Shown: positions 11,130 to 23,300 of the stretch, piece after piece | Layout: each line of letters begins with the position of its first letter | Numbering within the stretch: position 1 is the stretch's first letter | Translations under genes and position numbers: made by a program | The notes under the pieces: generated by a model | Told to the model about the DNA's origin: nothing | Databases searched by the model: none | What the model saw: only the letters and a program-made list of their open reading frames with translations | Source: Phorcus lineatus | Lineage: Eukaryota; Mollusca; Gastropoda; Trochida; Trochidae | Assembly: GCA_921293015.1 (NCBI GenBank) | Contig: OV121095.1 | Coordinates: 37,359,484-37,423,483, forward strand | Direction of reading: 5' to 3' | DNA length: 64,000 nt

Positions 11130-14100
11130 TAAATCATATCATTGCACAGTGAATTCTCATCTCGCATTCGCATAATTCGCATTTTCAACGATAACGAACT
11201 TGTATTCGATCAAACAGCATAATCACAATAATTTAAAAACTCTTTATGCACAACATTGTGACAATTTCTTTACTTATAGATATATTTGGCAAATTCATAA
11301 CGCCCTGCAGCCAATACACGTGGACTCTAATCTGTACAGATTGCTCAACAACTTGTAATCTAGTCATAAATTAGGCAGATATGTGATTTTTATAATACAT
11401 AATTGACAAAATGAATTGCTATAAGGCTCAGTTTCATTTCATTACTTGTTTGATATGGAAGCTGGTCTCTGATCATGAGATCATACAGATGCTTCTGATA
11501 ATCTTGTGACACATTCTTTTTTAACCTCTTTAAAGATAGAGAAAATGAATTGTGATTGGTTCTTAACGCTGAATTTATCACCTAAAGTGCTGTAGGGTTG
11601 AACGAAAAATCTTAATCTTTACAATCAGTGTCACATTAGTATGTCATGACATAACGATATCGAACCCTGATGCGAGCAGACAGGAAATTGATGAAACCAT
11701 TATATCATTCAGTTTGTTTAGAAATGATAGGTGAAAAGGAAGTAGGTCTTAGGGCTAGATGATTCTCTACTTTATATTTATACAAACACAATTCTCTATA
11801 GGCATAATTTATAAATTTTTAGTACATTTTGTTTATTGAAGGTTATACACAAAGTTATTTCCTTCATGTAAAACGTTTTAATGTTACAAACATTGTTTTG
11901 TCATTCATATTACTTCCGGTCTACAGATTAATATGCCAAAATCATTTCATAATGGTACACTATTCTTATCAATGTTTAGCTGTGCAAAGGAATTTATCTT
12001 CAATGATGATAAATTATCCTAATTTTATAATAATTGCATCATTTGACAATTTTCTCAAAAACTTGCAGCTCATTTGTTCAAATGAAAGAAATTTTTTATA
12101 TAAATAGTCCTTTATTGTTCAAAATCAGTTAGAAAAAAAAGTTAAATAAAGTTAGGTGTTTAACTGAGGCTGTCATCTAGTATCATAGTCTTCACATGAC
12201 TATTTGGTAGCCGATTTGTAATATGAATTTTAGTTTGTATGACAATTATTTTCTACTCAATTATGCTTCTGTAAAAGACTGATTATATCATCCTGGTTTC
12301 CTTATCATGTGGGAATAAACTGATAGATGTGTCCTTGCAAACATGTGATGAAGATCTGTGTGATTAATAATTATAGACCATTAGTATCTTCCTCTGCTGT
12401 CTATGCTGTTATATGCTATACTTTTCTCTATTTTTGATTACACTCTAAACGTCCTTACTCTATGTGAATAATCTAACAGTTGATGGAGACAACTGAAAAT
12501 GTAAGATAAATGTGATACAAGGTTTAAATTACCGATTGATTACAATGTATATGAAATCAGTCCTGTATATAACAATCAAGTAACCAGGGATTTTTAAAAA
12601 GAGAGCCTTCAATAAAAGGGACTTTCACGGATATCACATTTTTAAGCATCGATAAGGGGTCAGTGGTAGGTGTTAAGCTTCGCTGTCAGATATATTATCG
12701 GTTATTTGACACCAAGCAGTGGCCTCGATGAAAAATTTTATGTTCATTCCAAACCCTAAACCAACTATGTTTTGTTATCAACATTTCATTTCCCTTACTT
12801 CCTGATCACTTCATTATTAATGCAAAAATTAACGTAACAAGTGTGATGGCTCATTTTGGAATGTATTCCAAAAGGAAGCCATTTCAGTCCATGCATTTAC
12901 TTGAAAAGAACTTTCTTTGAAATGTGATTGCATATTTGCGAAATCTTGTAATTGACTTTTATTCCTCTTCTGGAATGATCAAGTGTTCATCATTCTATTA
13001 TCTTATTCAAAAGCGCTCTCAAGATTGTGCAATAAACATGAGCCTGACATTTATCATCAGAGTCTGGTACACAAACTATCCTCAATTCAGCCTTCAACAA
13101 TTCAATAATCTGAATAAGATCATGGTTACCACATCACCTTTCATGTCACTTTGAACAAGTTCATTTCCGGCCATTTGAAAAAGGACGGGCAGATGTCGGA
13201 TGAATCAAAATGCACATTATCGTCTTTTGATAAAGTGCTGACCTATTGCAATTCATTAATTCGAATTCCTTTTATGTGTTTGCTTTGTTGATTCCCAGTG
13301 TAAATACTGAAAACTGAATTAATACCATTTTTGATGATAATGAAAATCATTTTGTGTATAATTAAAAAAACCCCAGTGTTTTGGTGTCGAAATGTTATGT
13401 ATCAGCTAAAGGTTTGGAAGCTCTTATGAGCATTTTCAGTCAATAAGTATTTTGGTTGGCCGTGCTTTCCACTAAACACGCAGATGCAGATCATCCAAAA
13501 GAGCATGGGTTGTTCAGGGAGATACGTAGAAAGAAAAGACTGAGAGAAAGGGAAACAGAAGGGAAGACGTTTGTGTTTATCATAACTTTATTTAAAAGTA
13601 CTTCTTAATTATTCATAACCCTCAAAAGACCTACATCTTGGCATCATTTTTAGAAATTAATAATGAAATTCCATGACGGATTTGCAAAAAAGACACATTA
13701 AAACATCTTAGTATGTTTATGTAGTTGGAGACCTGTTGATTAAAACAAAATTTAATCATTTTATATAAGCGAAGATCAGATATTGTAAAAAGGAACACTT
13801 GATTGCAATGTGTTACAGAAGGAATAATAACTAGCATCAATTGTAAACATCAGTTTCTATGTATCCGCCTTCAATTATTATTGGAAATATCAGTATATAT
13901 AATATCATATTATTTGATTTTTGACAATAATGTCTGAAATAAAAATTCCAAATCTTACTAGAGAATGGTAAAGTCAACCTTCCTAGTGTAATTAACGTCA
14001 TAAAATATCAATCAAGGCATGGATTTGAGGCACGAATACAAAAAATATCAATGATTAAATGATATTCAATTTCACGAACCATTCACTTGCACTCGCGGAC

Positions 14101-14489
14101 GATATTAGATAATTGTACACTTGTTCCTGGCTATTTTGATATCATCAGTTATACATTATGTAAAAATTTGTAGCTTGCAATTTCATAATCAGATAATTCT
14201 GATTCTTTATATGTTGGTTCTTTTTCCCCTGTGTTTTATCATTTAAAACATCAACCATAGTATTCATGTAATATTTCTACAGTAGGATTGTCCTTAAGCT
14301 CCAATAAACATTGTATTTGACATTCGATCGTTTTTACTGTTAATTCACTTATTCACTTAATTCACTCATCTAGAAAATACATTGTGTTTTTTACAATTTG
14401 CTGACCTTTTCAAATGATTACACAGTATTGTCAATAAGTTCCAGATTTTGATCACATTTCTCAATTCACAATGGTGACCTGTATTCTTA

Positions 14490-14630
14490 TCATACTCCTC
14501 AAAGAGCGTGATAAGAGACACTATCGTTCCTTAATCTGACGGCCTCAGTAAACACTTGACACAAGGCAGCTTACCGGCATACTCATTGCTGACTAAGAGG
14601 CTTTACAGAACGAGAAAATGGTACACTTTG
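14490..14630 (+). repeat. Conserved 120-bp module, copy 2
   Basis: Aligned by eye to copies at 5850, 34512 and 49937. Together with the unit-B copy it also shares the following ACTTTGATAGTT stretch, extending similarity beyond the module. The small ORF starting at 14618 lies mostly outside and has no support. Confidence 0.75.
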
Positions 14631-15656
14631 ATAGTTGGGACGACCTTATAAGATATGGCATTGCCAGTGATGACCACAGAAGTATCAGAGAACCAACCAG
14701 AATCTTATGTAGTAAGATGACAAAGATATTGCCCTTATGTGTTTTTCATGATTGCAAATTCAGCTACATGGATGCAGACTTAAACATTTATTTGCTTATA
14801 TTGGAACTATTGGCGAAAGATCTTAATTTAATGCAAATGTGCATTTAGTTGATTGTCTTTAAATGATGACTAAGCCGTGAATTCGTAGGCAATCCTCTTC
14901 AAATAATGCTCCTAACAACGTGAACGTCTTGTAGATATTTCCGAGATATGAGTTTTATATGTCCATTAATGGATGCTTTCTGTTAAATGTCAGAAATAGT
15001 TGTATTCATTATTCGTTAATAAAAAACCCAATTATAATGAAGTAATATAAGAGTTCGATTTCATATCAAAATTTCCTACTTTACAAAATGATAATGTATG
15101 CAAAATATATTAGTCCCTAGAAGAACTTTTGTGGTGTTTCATGTATATAAAGAGTTCAAAATGTCTTTAACCCAAGTTGGAACATCATTTCTTTCCGAAA
15201 AAATAAAATTATATCCTTTCCTTGTTTGTTGAGGAGCTCATCCAAATATTTAAGATGCATTGACATGTTTTATATGAAAACATCAAAACCGTAAAGATGT
15301 CGAGAGGAATAACCTCAGAGACATGAAGAGAAGGGTAACTGTTGTGTTGCCTTTGAATGGGAAGTGACTCATGTATTTAATCAATAAAATCCTATTGTAT
15401 TCAATTTAGTCAAACAATACTGACAAAACATACTTATTCTTTCACATTAAAAGATGCCCTAAGGAGTGTGTGATAATGGGAAGATTAAGGCAGCGAATCG
15501 CGTTTTAAGTAACTGAAACAGTGTTAAATTAGTTAATAAGATCTTGAAAAAAAATTCGCCTTAGGCTGATGTTGTGTGAACATCTTAGTAATTACTGCAC
15601 TCAAGGGTTAATTTCAGGGCAAAACGACCCTGTGAAAATGCTGTAAAATATTGACG

Positions 15657-15704
15657 AAATGTCATGTGAACGTGACTTATTAAATGTCATGTGAACGTGA
15701 CTTA
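15657..15704 (+). repeat. Exact 23-bp twin repeat
   Basis: AAATGTCATGTGAACGTGAC followed by TTA occurs at 15657-15679 and again at 15682-15704, separated by 2 bp. The core GTCATGTGAACGTGAC is a near-palindrome. It could be a slippage product or a pair of binding sites. Confidence 0.8.
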
Positions 15705-16297
15705 AAAATGAAAAGTATTTTTGTATTCATGAAGTGAAGATATCCTTCAGAAATATATAGACTTTTATATAATTTCTTTATAAACTATCCCATTTTAAAT
15801 GGCCGTATGCATGGTTATGCATAGTTCTTTTTTGAAAGAGGCAGTTCACTTTGAGAAAGGAATCTTACAACTGATATTTGACCCCATCAGTTTGTATCGC
15901 TATCTAAAGAACAGGCACAAAGAACTGCTTCCCCTCAAGCCGTGTGTCTGCAATAGAGATCACGAGATTAAATCCTGTTGCCTCAACGCATCTGAATCTA
16001 TCTCGCAAAACTTCAATCATTTCAGTGGAAGCCCGATGATGCTAATTTAATACAAAAATGCTAATACAAACAGCAGATACCCAACTAAACGAAAGACGAA
16101 GAACATGTTAATTCAGATAACACATCAATATCAAAGATGGATATTTGCTTTTCATCATTTCGTCAAGACTAATTAGGAATAGCGAATACTAGTAACAGTC
16201 TTAATTATGGTTTCCTTCTCTTAAAGACTTTCCAATACTCTTTGGAACATAACGTTTCTTTGAAGGACAGACATATGCTGAAATTGACTGATGAATA

Positions 16298-16416
16298 TCA
16301 ACACGTGTTGACCTTACGATAATGCCTCCTTTGCATAGGATTGGTCTTTGTTGACACGAAATTGAGAAGTCCTGTCAACACTGATTGCAATATATCTTGA
16401 TAATTGAGGAGGCATT
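16298..16416. repeat. Conserved hairpin region, unit A copy
   Basis: The palindrome TCAACACGTGTTGA (16298-16311) precedes a two-level inverted repeat. The outer arms are AATGCCTCC 16321-16329 and GGAGGCATT 16408-16416; the inner arms are TGTTGACA 16349-16356 and TGTCAACA 16373-16380. Paralogous copies are at 35890-35992 and 51313-51415. Confidence 0.7.
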
Positions 16417-16450
16417 AGTAAGTGATTTCAGAGACGCTAAGACATTTCAA

Positions 16451-18329
16451 AATCATCAGTTATGACTCAACTATCACCATCTTCCCACGGCAAGGTGAAA
16501 ATGTGTCGAGATAAACTCTAAACATTTCCTACCTTGCCCTCAACGGTAACAAAACCTGTGATACGAAGCAGCGACACCTAACGTCATTACGAGTTACCGC
16601 CCTTACGAGCTGCTAACCTACAGCCAATGAAATCGCCGTTTACATTCGAAACATACACCCGACTTGAGACCTAATGATTAAGAAAATATAAGCGAAAAAT
16701 TCATATCATATGATTGTATTATTTGCAAGAATTCACTGACAACACCAATAATTAAATTTTAACAATTAAATCACATCGGTTCGTATTCCCCAATTATTAA
16801 ATGCTTTTTTCTCCTTCTATTAATGATCCTTTTTCAAAGCATTTTTTTACGTCATAAGCAGCTAGTAGATTCTTTACAATATAGAAATTATAGTGCACTG
16901 ATAAATTCCTTCAAAGACTAAGAGCTTGTCACAATGGATTTTCATTGAAATGAAAAAAGTTCCCCGTTTTGTACGTGCAGCAGTCTATATATATTTTACT
17001 GAAGTATATATGCATTTACTGCCGTGTTGATAATCTCGAAGCTAACCTAGTTGGCATCAAGTTTTCACACTTTCCATCTTTCGTTGTTCAGAATTTGAGT
17101 TAATCACATCCTTTTTCTCCAACACAGAAGTATGGCGACATTGCACAAGGTTTGACAACGAATATTTCGCGATAATTATGTTTGAAAACGGATACATTTC
17201 TATGAGAAACATTCAAAATTGAAATAATAATTATAAAAAAATCTTTAAAATTCCATTCGTACAATAATTTCGTATTTACGTTACGCAATTTTACAAACTC
17301 TCAGTAAATATCGATCGACCACAAACGTGATAGATCTACCCTGTATCCATCTAAATATATGCCTGAAATTACAATTGAAATTAATATTTTAATACGTCTT
17401 CTCTTTAAACGCGACAGGTCACTACCGCTATCGTTGCCGTTGACATTTGAAGTTCATTTTGAAAGTCGCCTCCTGATTGGCCTATCAGAAGGGCCTGCAG
17501 TAGGCTAAATTCTTAGCACAGAAAATGTGGGCCGTGATGTCAAGGGCGAAGCGGAAAGAGTTCGCAATATTTTCGTTTCGGCCTTGACGTTGTGAAGATG
17601 AACTATCACTAGAAAGGAAAAGAGTACATGTACATGAAAGGTACGAAATTCAATGATAAGATAAATATGATTCTTTGAGGATATTGCTTTGTTGTGCTCA
17701 AATCTATTCATAAGCTAAAACATATACTACTGACATAATCTAAGGCAACTGAACATTGTTGTTCAAGGTATTGTACAAGTATTTTACTAAAGAAAACAGA
17801 TGCTGATTTGAATCTATTGAGTAGGGAAATCATTGGAATGCAACAGGTCTGTCAGTGTGTTGTTGATTTTGGTCAACGACACCCAGGTCTTATCGTAACC
17901 TCACCTGTTTAATTGACCTTCAATAAGCTTGCAATTTGATTAACCAAACGTATTTGCAACTGCAACATCGGTGTTCTCCCTCTATCATTCCTACATTTTT
18001 CTATTTTCTCTGTCCATTGAAATACTGCCTGAGGGGTGAGACTAACTGTGAGATTTCCAGTCGGTTGACATAGTTAAACCTATGTGTTCACATAAATCAC
18101 ACATTTCTAATGCTTTATTTTTATTTTATTGCAGTTTAACAAGGCGTTCAATTGCAATGCCGCGCACATGCTCACATCAACGTAGCTGCACTCAAGTTCA
18201 AGTTCAAACTTTAAAGTCATAAATTCTAAATTTTCCAGAGGAATGCACCCGCTTTAATATCAAATGTACACAATATGATACTTTTAAATGATATATATGC
18301 AAAAACTTTTATGGCTTATTATTTTCAGT
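16451..18329. other. Non-coding spacer with a slightly GC-richer patch
   Basis: No gene is recognised. Two patches (about 16545-16650 and 17400-17600) are less AT-rich and contain CpG-bearing words, but no reading frame, TATA element or splice-bounded ORF accompanies them. Confidence 0.35.
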
Positions 18330-18342
18330 TGTAGAATTCACG

Positions 18343-19067
18343 AGAAGATTCATACTTGCAAACCACCATCAGGAGGCTGTTTAATACGCTACCAGCAGAT
18401 AGGCCAGACACAGGACAAACCACCCGTTAACACCGTCAACGCAGATAACGATGGACATGTAATGTACGCCGGTGGCAACAACGTGACTGGGAGAGGGTGC
18501 TGTTTGTAGTCGAGAGCAGGTTTTGCCTATTCAGGAATGATGGCAAGGTTCGAATCTGTCAACGAAGGGGCGAGAGTCTCGCATCAAACTTTTTGGAAAG
18601 GTTCACCCGTTTGCAGGCGGAGGCATCATTGTGTTGGGAGAGATTTGTGGCCAAATGATGACGCTGCTGGTTGTTCTGCAAGGGAATCTGACTGGCTGGC
18701 GATACATTGACGAGGTACTGAGACCTATCGTCGTTCCTTTCATCCAATAACAGCCAACAAGATTGATATTGCAACACGACAACGCAAGACCTCACACTGC
18801 CTGAATTGCCTCGAGAACACCAACGTCACGATATTGCCGTGGATAACCAACTCATCAGATAGGAACCCCTTTGAACGCCTTTGGGCTTACCTTGGCCGCC
18901 ATTTGAGACAGTTGTTGCCACCTCCAAACAACTAGCAGGAACTTGAGAAAGCTCTTTTAAACATATGGAACAGGATCCCTGTTGACGTCATCCGACACCT
19001 GACGACATCAATGAGGAGGCGTGTACTTGCTTGCATTGATGCCCATGCTGGTCACACTCGCTACTGA
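18343..19067 (+). pseudogene. Tc1/mariner transposase relic 1
   Basis: Frame-by-frame translation gives transposase landmarks. A TIRRLFN...RPDTGQTTR region near 18370 corresponds to the DNA-binding part. RDWERVLF.VESRFCLF near 18490-18525 is the first catalytic block, with the usual Asp replaced (FSDES becomes FVVES). YIDEVLRPIVVPFIQ is near 18705. LQHDNARPHTA keeps the second Asp at 18778-18780. NPFERLW keeps the Glu at 18873-18875. MRRRVLACIDAHAGHTRY-stop ends at 19067. Several stops and frameshifts, and a short Asp-to-Glu spacing, show it is dead. It sits just upstream of the inverted LINE, between blocks I and II of array unit A. Confidence 0.85.
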
Positions 19068-19600
19068 TGACATACTCCGTGATTCCAGTGACTACTGAGA
19101 ATTCTATGCACTTGTCTTTTAACTCCATATTTGTATAATGTTTTATATTGACCCCCTGTCTCTTTCCTTGTGTATTGGGGCAAATTAATTGCCGTTATTT
19201 GGATAAAAAAAGAAAATATGGGAAAATTATTTCTGTTTATAAACCAATCGTCAGAATTCTCTTATCTGCGTATGTTTTTATTTCATAGACTTGAAATATG
19301 AGTAAAACCTTTCTTTAACTTGGTTATTGATTAACAAATATAATTAAATTATATTTCTGCCTCTCCAAAGGACGATAAGAATACTATTATTTTCATCCTG
19401 ATAACTGATGTAACAAGATTACATGTGAGTTGCTCTCCATGGTATAATGTCCTGGTTATCAGTCATCTACAGATACACTTGATTGTTTCTGTAATGGTTT
19501 AATGCAGGAATGGGTTTTGTCAAAAAAATCACATTAATATTTTAATCAATCAATTTTGGCACTTATCTATTAAAAGTAAAAAATGAAGGAAATGCATGTA
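19068..19600. other. Non-coding spacer between Tc1 relic and LINE
   Basis: AT-rich and includes the downstream flank of the transposase relic. No terminal inverted repeat could be paired with confidence. Confidence 0.35.
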
Positions 19601-19792
19601 GTTTAGTTAGTTAGTTTAAACATATTTTATTCACAAGAAAAGGATTGGGGACAAGTTATCCAACTTAAAATGCCCTCTCCTAGTATGTACAAATTTGATT
19701 TACATAGTACATAGTGAACACAGACAGCAGACAGTGAACAAGAGTAGAGTAAGAGTATTAGTAAGAACAAATATTATTGACAATTATCTGAT

Positions 19793-22700
19793 TCAAAGAA
19801 ATCTATTTGTTTCATTGATGTAAGTTTGTACAAACATAAATAGAGTTTTGTTTTGACTTATTGATAGGTCTGCACTTCCCTCAAGCAAAAGTTTAAGATC
19901 TATTGTAAATCCGGTAAAGCGCCGTAATGAAAACATAAGTTTTTCTCTCTGTTTGCTATACAATGTACATTGCAACAAATAATGATATACATTCTCAACA
20001 TAATAACCGCAAGAACAACTAGTAATTGTTGAAATTCCAACTTTGTACAGATCATAATTCAATGTACTCACAGCATATCTTAATTTTGTATGGATGATAT
20101 TCAATTTCCTTTTGCCAAATGAATAGTATTGTGGGGCATGGACATGTCTATTACCAAAACCATTTTTAAATGTTGAGACTGTATTTGACTGCCGATGATT
20201 GGTTGGAAGAACATTCCAGGAACTAATTGTTGATGGAAAGTAAGAATTTTTTGAATGTTTGAGTCTTGCGTACGGAGAAGATATATTTTGAGAGTTACGT
20301 AGATTATAGTCACATTAAGAGCCGACATAGTTAGGAATTAGATCGACAAGGTATTGTGGAGCGAATCCATTTTGAATCTTATACATTAATGTTAGCTTTC
20401 TTTTCCTTCGACGTTCTTGTAATGTTTCCCAACCAGTTTCAAAGTACAGGAATTTAGGTGATGTTTGCCTTGGTAGGCCAGTTACTATTCTTGCAGCTTG
20501 CAACTGAATCTGTTCTAACTTGTTTATTAGTTCTTGATTACACCCGTCCCAAACTTCGCTTGCGTATTCAAGATGTGATCTTATAAACATCATATAAATT
20601 CTGTTAAGTGTTTCTCTACGTGCACATATTTCAAAAGTCGCAGTGAGGATACCATTTTTGAAACACGTTTTAAAATATCTTCAATATGATCCGCCCATTT
20701 GCCATTACTAGATAGTGTTACTCCTAAATGTTTATGTGTCTCTACCATTTTTACTTCCACCCCATCAAAAAACAACTTAGGTTTGTTGATATGCTTTTGT
20801 GTGGAGAATAAAACAGCTTCAGTCTTATCCGGATTGTACTTAATTAGCCATTTTTTACCCCATAAATTCAATTTGCATAAGTTAACATTTAGTTTTTCTT
20901 GTAAAAGTATATCATTTGCTGCAGAATAACCCAAAGACGAGTCATCAGCAAAAAGCCGACTTAAACAATCAAATTCATCTGCTATATCATTTATATAAAC
21001 AATGAATAAGAATGGACCAAGCACTGAGCCCTGTGGAACCCCAGCGTTGAGTAATTTTGGCTTGGATATTGCTCCATTTACAAACACGCTTTGACTGCGA
21101 TTACTTATGTAACTTGCTAGCCAGCCAAGTAATTGGCCTTTCACACCATATTTTTCAAGTTTCAACAATAATCCCTTGTGCCAAACTCTATCAAATGCTT
21201 TTGAAACATCACAAAAAAACCATACAAAATTGTTCTTTTTTGTCTAATGATTCACAAATCTGATGGTAGATTTCAATTAATTGATGTACAGTTGAATGTC
21301 CAGGTTAAAACCCTGACTGGTATTTATAAAGAAGTCTGTTCGATTGGAAATGATTGAATAAATGTTTGAAAACAACTCTTTCAAAAAGTTTACCAATGCA
21401 ACTGATAAGGGATATGGGTCTATAGTTTGAAGCTAATATTGGATCACCTTTCTTGAATAGTGGCATAACATTTGCAGTTTTCCACTCAGATGGATATACG
21501 CATGATTGCAATGACATATTAAATAATAAACATAGAACACGACTTATTGTATGGACAACATGTTTTAACAATTTATGGTTAATTCTATCGGGCTCTGAAG
21601 CCTTTTTAACATGCAAACATTTTATAATATCCTCAATTTCTCCAACGGTAACTATAAGACTATCCATAACAGCACCAGTTCTATTTCTGAAGCTTGGTAG
21701 ACATTGCTTATGATCCTCTATGGTTGAAATCGATTGGAAATATTCATTTAATCTTTCTGCCTTTTCATGATCAGAGAAACAAGTCGGATTTTCATGATCA
21801 TTGTTAGATTTGAGTGGAGGTATACAGTTACTTGAGCCAGATTGCTTTACTAAATAGCGTAAAAGTTTCCAATACGAGCTCTTACTTTCAACATACGAGT
21901 CCAGAAGAAAGTTATCAACATTTGCATAAAAATTCTCTTTTGCATAATATTTCATATTGTTAACCTTCTGTCGTTGTTTTTTAAATTTCGTCATATCTGA
22001 TAAACTATTTGTTCTCCTAGCTTTTTTCCGCAATCTGTCTCTTTTTCTGCACTCTCTTCTTAAATTTGAATCGAACCAAGGCTTGTCATTGGGTCTTATC
22101 GTAACTTTTTTTGTAGGAACGCATTCTTTAACAAACGCATTTAAATTATCATAAAATATGTCACAAGCTTCATTGACACCTTCACAAGTTGTAAATAATT
22201 CAACCCATTTTGTTTCATTGATACGATCATTCAGTAATATATAATCTCCTTGATTATAACATAGTATATCTCTCGTGTATGCCATTTTTGTATTTATAGA
22301 GGTTGTCACTGTTAGACAAGTGCCTTTGTGATCGCTAATTTTATTACTAAACTCAATGACACCACAATCGATATAATTTACATCTCCACTGATAATAATT
22401 GGATCTATAAGAGTACTAGAGTTAGTTGTTACTCTTGTAGGTTCCTTGATAATATTTTTTAGATTCTTACTTAACATGATATCTTTGAGGTGATTTCCTC
22501 TACAAGATAAAAGATCCGCGTTTAAATCACCAAATAAAATGATTTTACTTGTAAAATCTAGTGCATTTTCAATGCTATTATCTAGTCGATCCCAAAACTC
22601 TAGTGAATTATACTCATGTCGATAGGCTAGGCAAATGATGAGCGGTTTAACCGGTAAATGTATTTTAACCCAAATTGTTTCATCGTATCTGTTCTCTAGT

Positions 22701-23269
22701 TCATGCATCCTCTTAAACGATAAGTTTTCTCTAATATAAATGATAACGCCCCCACCAAATGCGTTTCTGTCTTTACGAATTGGGTTGTGATATCCTGTAA
22801 ATTTTAATGAGTCATTATCAATATTAGTATCTAAATGCGTTTCCGTGAAACCAACAATATGATTCTCTGATACATACTCTTTAAGATATTCTAGTTTATT
22901 TCTTATGCTTCTGGTATTGAGGTGAAATAGAGTTAACGATTTGTCGTGAGTCTCGTGCGATTGTGGGCCTGGATTGGACTCAATGTCACCAGCAAGCTGA
23001 AGTAATAATAGAAGTATTATCGTTACGTTGGTATTACTTAATTGACTCTGTAGTACACAAAGGAAGAAAATCATAAGGCTTGTGTTACATGATACCGATA
23101 AGAGATTACACAAGTTGTACATTTCTGATAAAAAGATCCATGGAAAGTTTCTGTATCTAACATTGAATGGATTAAATGATTTTCTAAAGCGCTTGCAATT
23201 ATTGAATGTTTTGCAGTGAAATATTGCATGTAATTTGATGGAATCACTCCAAATGCGAAAGGAACTCAT
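19793..23269 (-). pseudogene. LINE endonuclease/reverse transcriptase polyprotein, about four lesions
   Basis: The first open segment is 654 codons. It has a hydrophobic stretch (residues about 64-92), GDIESNPGP at 94-102, then an endonuclease/exonuclease/phosphatase domain at about 112-320. In that domain HLNTRS, the catalytic Glu in FTETHLD (E143), GDLNAD (D248, N250) and SDHKG (D313, H314) are all present. RT begins near 596 (MPLFKKGDP, NYRPISL). Lesions follow: TAA at 21305-21307; a 7-T run (plus-strand A7 at 21213-21219) that is one base too long; a frameshift near 20620; TAA at 20315-20317. RT resumes with VPQGSVLGP and catalytic FADD at 20941-20952, and the thumb continues to about 20320. 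The C-terminal part (to 19793) contains a CSCG...HYLLQC Cys/His motif. Few lesions indicate fairly recent insertion. Confidence 0.88.
22964..22990 (-). other. 2A-like translational recoding peptide
   Basis: It encodes GDIESNPGP, matching the D-(V/I)-E-x-N-P-G-P consensus for ribosome skipping between Gly and Pro. It follows a leucine-rich hydrophobic run. 2A-like peptides are established features of some AP-type LINEs of marine invertebrates. If functional, it would separate a leader of about 101 residues from the endonuclease-RT protein. Confidence 0.85.
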
Positions 23270-23300
23270 TCAAAATATTAAAAAGAAGAAATATGATGAT

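Larger units (their letters stand above)
11130..16450 (+). repeat. Tandem-array unit A, block I
   Basis: Landmarks recur in the same order and orientation in unit B (31.1-36.0 kb) and unit C (48.5-51.4 kb). 11283-11360 pairs with 31676-31775 (GGACTCTAATCT.TACAGAT..TTCAACAACTTG). 11578-11700 pairs with 31965-32085 and 48790-48900 (CTTTACAATCAGTGTCACAT). 12930-13260 pairs with 32670-33020 (GGAATGATCAAGTG, CAACAATTCAATAATCTGAA). 14490-14630 is the 120-bp module. 15440-15540 and 15930-16060 pair with 50760-50860 and 50900-51050. 16150-16440 pairs with 35640-36010 and 51120-51440. Stops interrupt all frames, so the shared sequence is not exonic. This is an old segmental duplication with many indels. 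Confidence 0.85.
19601..23300 (-). mobile_element. CR1/L2-type non-LTR retrotransposon (LINE)
   Basis: It reads on the minus strand. The 3' end is at the left: after the stop near 19793 comes about 190 bp of UTR ending in AATAAAATATG and a TTTAAACTAACTAACTAAA microsatellite-like tail, as is usual for the CR1/L2 group. The 5' limit is not defined; the start codon is at 23269 with an in-frame TGA directly before it. The domain order is a hydrophobic leader with 2A-like peptide, AP-type endonuclease, reverse transcriptase and a C-terminal Cys/His-containing segment. It is inserted between blocks I and II of array unit A and absent from units B and C, so it postdates the duplication. Confidence 0.88.

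Noticed and set aside
15799-16050. 83-codon plus-strand ORF
   Set aside because: The paralogous sequence in unit C (50900-51050) is similar as DNA but full of stops, so the frame is not conserved.
16288-16311. CTGATGA followed by a palindrome, resembling a hammerhead start
   Set aside because: No GAAA core or stem III follows the stem, and the same position in units B and C changes without keeping hammerhead rules.
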